Assembly (NCBI GenBank): GCA_945896765.1
Contig: CAMDEL010000083.1
Coordinates: 1-6,859, forward strand
DNA from: Singulisphaera sp. GP187
Lineage (GTDB): Bacteria; Planctomycetota; Phycisphaerae; Phycisphaerales; SM1A02
Direction: 5' to 3'
DNA length: 6,859 bases
Made by a program: the position numbers and the translations under genes. Below the pieces are notes generated by a model. It was given only the letters and a program-made list of their open reading frames with translations, had not been told where the DNA came from and did not search any database. Of the stretch, positions 5,012-6,859 are shown in pieces (within the stretch, counting starts at the first letter, position 1; each line of letters begins with the position of its first letter).

Positions 5012-6820
5012 TCATGCCAAGTTCTTCTTCTCGAGCCAGCTGAATGCCTCTGAAGCAGGAGCAGGTCGAGCCCAGAAATATCCTTGGCCAAACTCGCAGC
5101 CCATGCCTTTCAAAATGTCTAATTGTTGCTGATTCTCGACACCCTCAGCGACGACACGCATGCCACACGCTGCAGCCATTCGAAGCACAGCTTTGCAAAG
5201 AGCAGGTTCGCGTTTTCCATCTTCTAGCCCAGAAGTAAAACTTCGATCAATCTTGACGTGATCAAATGGCAATTGTTGGAGGATTTTGAGTGAGGAATAT
5301 CCAGTTCCGAAATCATCAAGTGCAAGCTTGAAACCCATCTCTTTCAGTTTCAGGAGTGTCGTTTGTGCTGGTCCTTGGGCTTCGAGCAACTGGGTCTCAG
5401 TCACCTCGAAACAAATTTGCTCGCAGGAGACCCCATATTCTGCAGCAATTTCAGCAACTTGAAAGGGAAAATCTTCCCGCATCAACTGAAGTATTGAAAC
5501 ATTCACATTGACGGTCATTTTTTCCTTCTTCGATTTCAAGCTCGATATGAATTGGCATGTTGAACGATAGATGCTCATTCCAACTTGATTGATCAGAGAA
5601 TGCTCTTCAGCAATTGGGATGAAAGTTGAAGGCGGGATTGTTTCTTGAAGTCCAGTCAGCCGTGCGAGCGCCTCGAATCCAATCGGGCGCCCCGTGGCAA
5701 TGTCAATAATCGGTTGGAGATGTGCAACAACCTGTTGTTCTGCAATACAATTTTTTAAAATACGTGCAATACGAAGTTTCTCGTCCGCACCTTTGCGATC
5801 AGTCTCGTTGTACTCAACCCAACGATCGCCTCCAAGCTTCTTGGCAGCGACGCACGCTTGTTCAACTTGATGAAAAGCCGTGTCAAAATCGGTTGTGCGG
5901 GGGTCCCAGTCGACAATTCCGGCCGAGACCGTCAGGAGAACATCAGTTTCGTTGATTGCAAACGGCTTTTTGAAAGCATTGATCACTTCTCGAAAACGCT
6001 CTCGCATCGAATTGCCTTCTGCGGGAGTAATCAGGATGAATTGGTCGCCATCAAATCGAATTGCAAAGTCAGTTTGAGTCGCATTTTTAGAAATGCGTTC
6101 AGACGCTTGTTTCAGCAATTTATCTGCATCACGACGCCCGAGATGAGCATTGTGAACTTTGAAATGGTCAAGATTCAGAAGCGCGACTGAAAGCGACTGT
6201 ACGGTCGAATTGACTTTCCAAGAAGCGACAAGGTTGTCAAGAAGTTTTCTGCTTCCGAGTCCTGTCAAAGGATCACGCATCTCAAATCGATGCTGTTCGA
6301 TTGCGATTGATGCGAGATTTACAAAGTGATCGACAAGCTTCAAATCTTCTTCACTTGGCGCTCTACAGTCGCCGTAATACATTCCAAAGACTCCGGTCAA
6401 ATTTCCTTCAGCGCCAAGAATTGGTGTTGACCACGCTGACTGAATGCCATATCCAACGGCGAACTCTCGAAAAGGAATCCAAAGCGGATCAATGCGAACA
6501 TCTTCGCATATCACCCGTGATTTACGATACGCGGCGGTCCCACAACTTCCAGTGACTGGGCCTGGAGCCATTCCATCAATCGCATCTTGAAAAGTTGACG
6601 GCAGTCGACCATATCCACCCTTGCGCAGTGACTGCGAAGAATCTTCAAAGACCAAGACCGATGCCATCATCGAAGGAATTGTTTCTTCAGAGAATCGAGA
6701 GATTGCAGTTAATGATTCCGATAGCGGCGCTCCACGCGCGACCAACTCGAGGATTTTCTTCTGGGCTTCAAATACGTTCCAAGATGTCGCGGTTTGGATA
6801 GTGTTTGATTGATTTGTCAT
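5012..6820 (-). CDS. GAF-GGDEF-EAL protein; predicted c-di-GMP phosphodiesterase with degenerate GGDEF
   Basis: 602 residues, soluble, with no transmembrane segment. A GAF domain (about 20-176) contains GSCGTAAYRKSRVICEDVRIDPLW (from G91) and AWSTPI, typical of GAF sensors placed before GGDEF/EAL modules. The GGDEF domain (about 181-345) starts at DPLTGLGSR, but the signature reads RFDGDQF (255-261), so G-G-D-E-F is D-G-D-Q-F. The RxxD inhibitory site is TQTD (248-251). The EAL domain (about 355-600) keeps E383-A-L, NVNVS, EVTET, D502-D503-FGTGYSSL, KIDRSF and E559-GVEN, the metal and catalytic set of active phosphodiesterases; its final QGYFWARP replaces the usual QGY-[LF]-x-[SG]-[KR]-P. It is therefore expected to hydrolyse c-di-GMP to pGpG, with the GGDEF domain acting at most as a regulatory GTP-binding module. 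The ATG at 6818-6820 follows a -10-like TATTAT. The STAS gene follows 54 bp downstream. Confidence 0.95.
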   Translation of the reverse strand: MTNQSNTIQTATSWNVFEAQKKILELVARGAPLSESLTAISRFSEETIPSMMASVLVFEDSSQSLRKGGYGRLPSTFQDAIDGMAPGPVTGSCGTAAYRKSRVICEDVRIDPLWIPFREFAVGYGIQSAWSTPILGAEGNLTGVFGMYYGDCRAPSEEDLKLVDHFVNLASIAIEQHRFEMRDPLTGLGSRKLLDNLVASWKVNSTVQSLSVALLNLDHFKVHNAHLGRRDADKLLKQASERISKNATQTDFAIRFDGDQFILITPAEGNSMRERFREVINAFKKPFAINETDVLLTVSAGIVDWDPRTTDFDTAFHQVEQACVAAKKLGGDRWVEYNETDRKGADEKLRIARILKNCIAEQQVVAHLQPIIDIATGRPIGFEALARLTGLQETIPPSTFIPIAEEHSLINQVGMSIYRSTCQFISSLKSKKEKMTVNVNVSILQLMREDFPFQVAEIAAEYGVSCEQICFEVTETQLLEAQGPAQTTLLKLKEMGFKLALDDFGTGYSSLKILQQLPFDHVKIDRSFTSGLEDGKREPALCKAVLRMAAACGMRVVAEGVENQQQLDILKGMGCEFGQGYFWARPAPASEAFSWLEKKNLA

Positions 6821-6830
6821 TACGGTGAAA

Positions 6831-6857
6831 ATAATACACGCAGTGACTCTTTATCAA
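6831..6857 (-). promoter_or_regulatory. Candidate promoter of the GAF-GGDEF-EAL gene, possibly leaderless
   Basis: On the minus strand TTGATA (6852-6857, 5/6 match to the -35 consensus) and TATTAT (6831-6836, 5/6 match to the -10 consensus) are spaced by 15 nt. A poorer hexamer, TTTTGA at 6854-6859, gives a 17-nt spacing. The -10 ends only 10 nt before the ATG, so transcription would begin about 3-4 nt before the start codon. No Shine-Dalgarno motif is present, which fits a leaderless or nearly leaderless mRNA. Confidence 0.5.
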
Positions 6858-6859
6858 AA

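Noticed and set aside
1..6859. Mobile element, CRISPR array, tRNA/rRNA or defence system
   Set aside because: No transposase or integrase motifs, terminal inverted repeats, spaced direct repeats or RNA-gene signatures were seen; all long frames are accounted for by housekeeping-type transport, enzyme and signalling genes.

Overview
The window is ordinary bacterial chromosome: densely packed, moderate in GC and without RNA genes, CRISPR arrays or insertion sequences. The taxon cannot be fixed from sequence alone. A large lipoprotein fusing a YncE-type propeller to a phosphoesterase, together with the general absence of Shine-Dalgarno motifs before the starts, would suit a Planctomycetota-like or other non-proteobacterial environmental lineage. 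That placement is a low-confidence inference.

Layout. Positions 1-888 are read leftward. They hold a LysE/RhtB-type exporter (277-888), then a short stretch (65-254) that looks like the N-terminus of a DUF3095 protein but decays after about 37 residues, then the first 21 codons of an aquaporin/glycerol-facilitator gene that runs off the left edge (1-64). A 60-bp divergent gap separates the exporter from a rightward pair. The first of that pair is a 917-residue lipoprotein (949-3702) with about seven YncE/YVTN-like blades, a PF04185-type phosphoesterase domain and a run of 11 Asp at the C-terminus. The second is a cation diffusion facilitator (CDF) family membrane protein (3743-4636). The CDF gene converges, with a 6-bp gap, on a leftward pair: a 602-residue GAF-GGDEF-EAL protein (5012-6820) followed by a single-domain STAS protein (4643-4957).

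Functional reading. The leftward pair on the right looks like a signalling unit: a cytoplasmic c-di-GMP phosphodiesterase with an intact EAL site and a degenerate GGDEF site, co-directional with an anti-sigma-factor-antagonist-like switch protein. The rightward pair joins a secreted metal-dependent phosphoesterase to a CDF-fold transporter. In that transporter both intramembrane metal sites carry Lys where a canonical Asp or His ligand is expected, which is the most unusual observation here. No defence system, mobile element or clearly new multigene system is visible. The points worth following are the altered CDF sites, the degenerate GGDEF and its STAS neighbour, the poly-Asp tail, the apparently leaderless promoter of the GGDEF/EAL gene and the DUF3095-like remnant.
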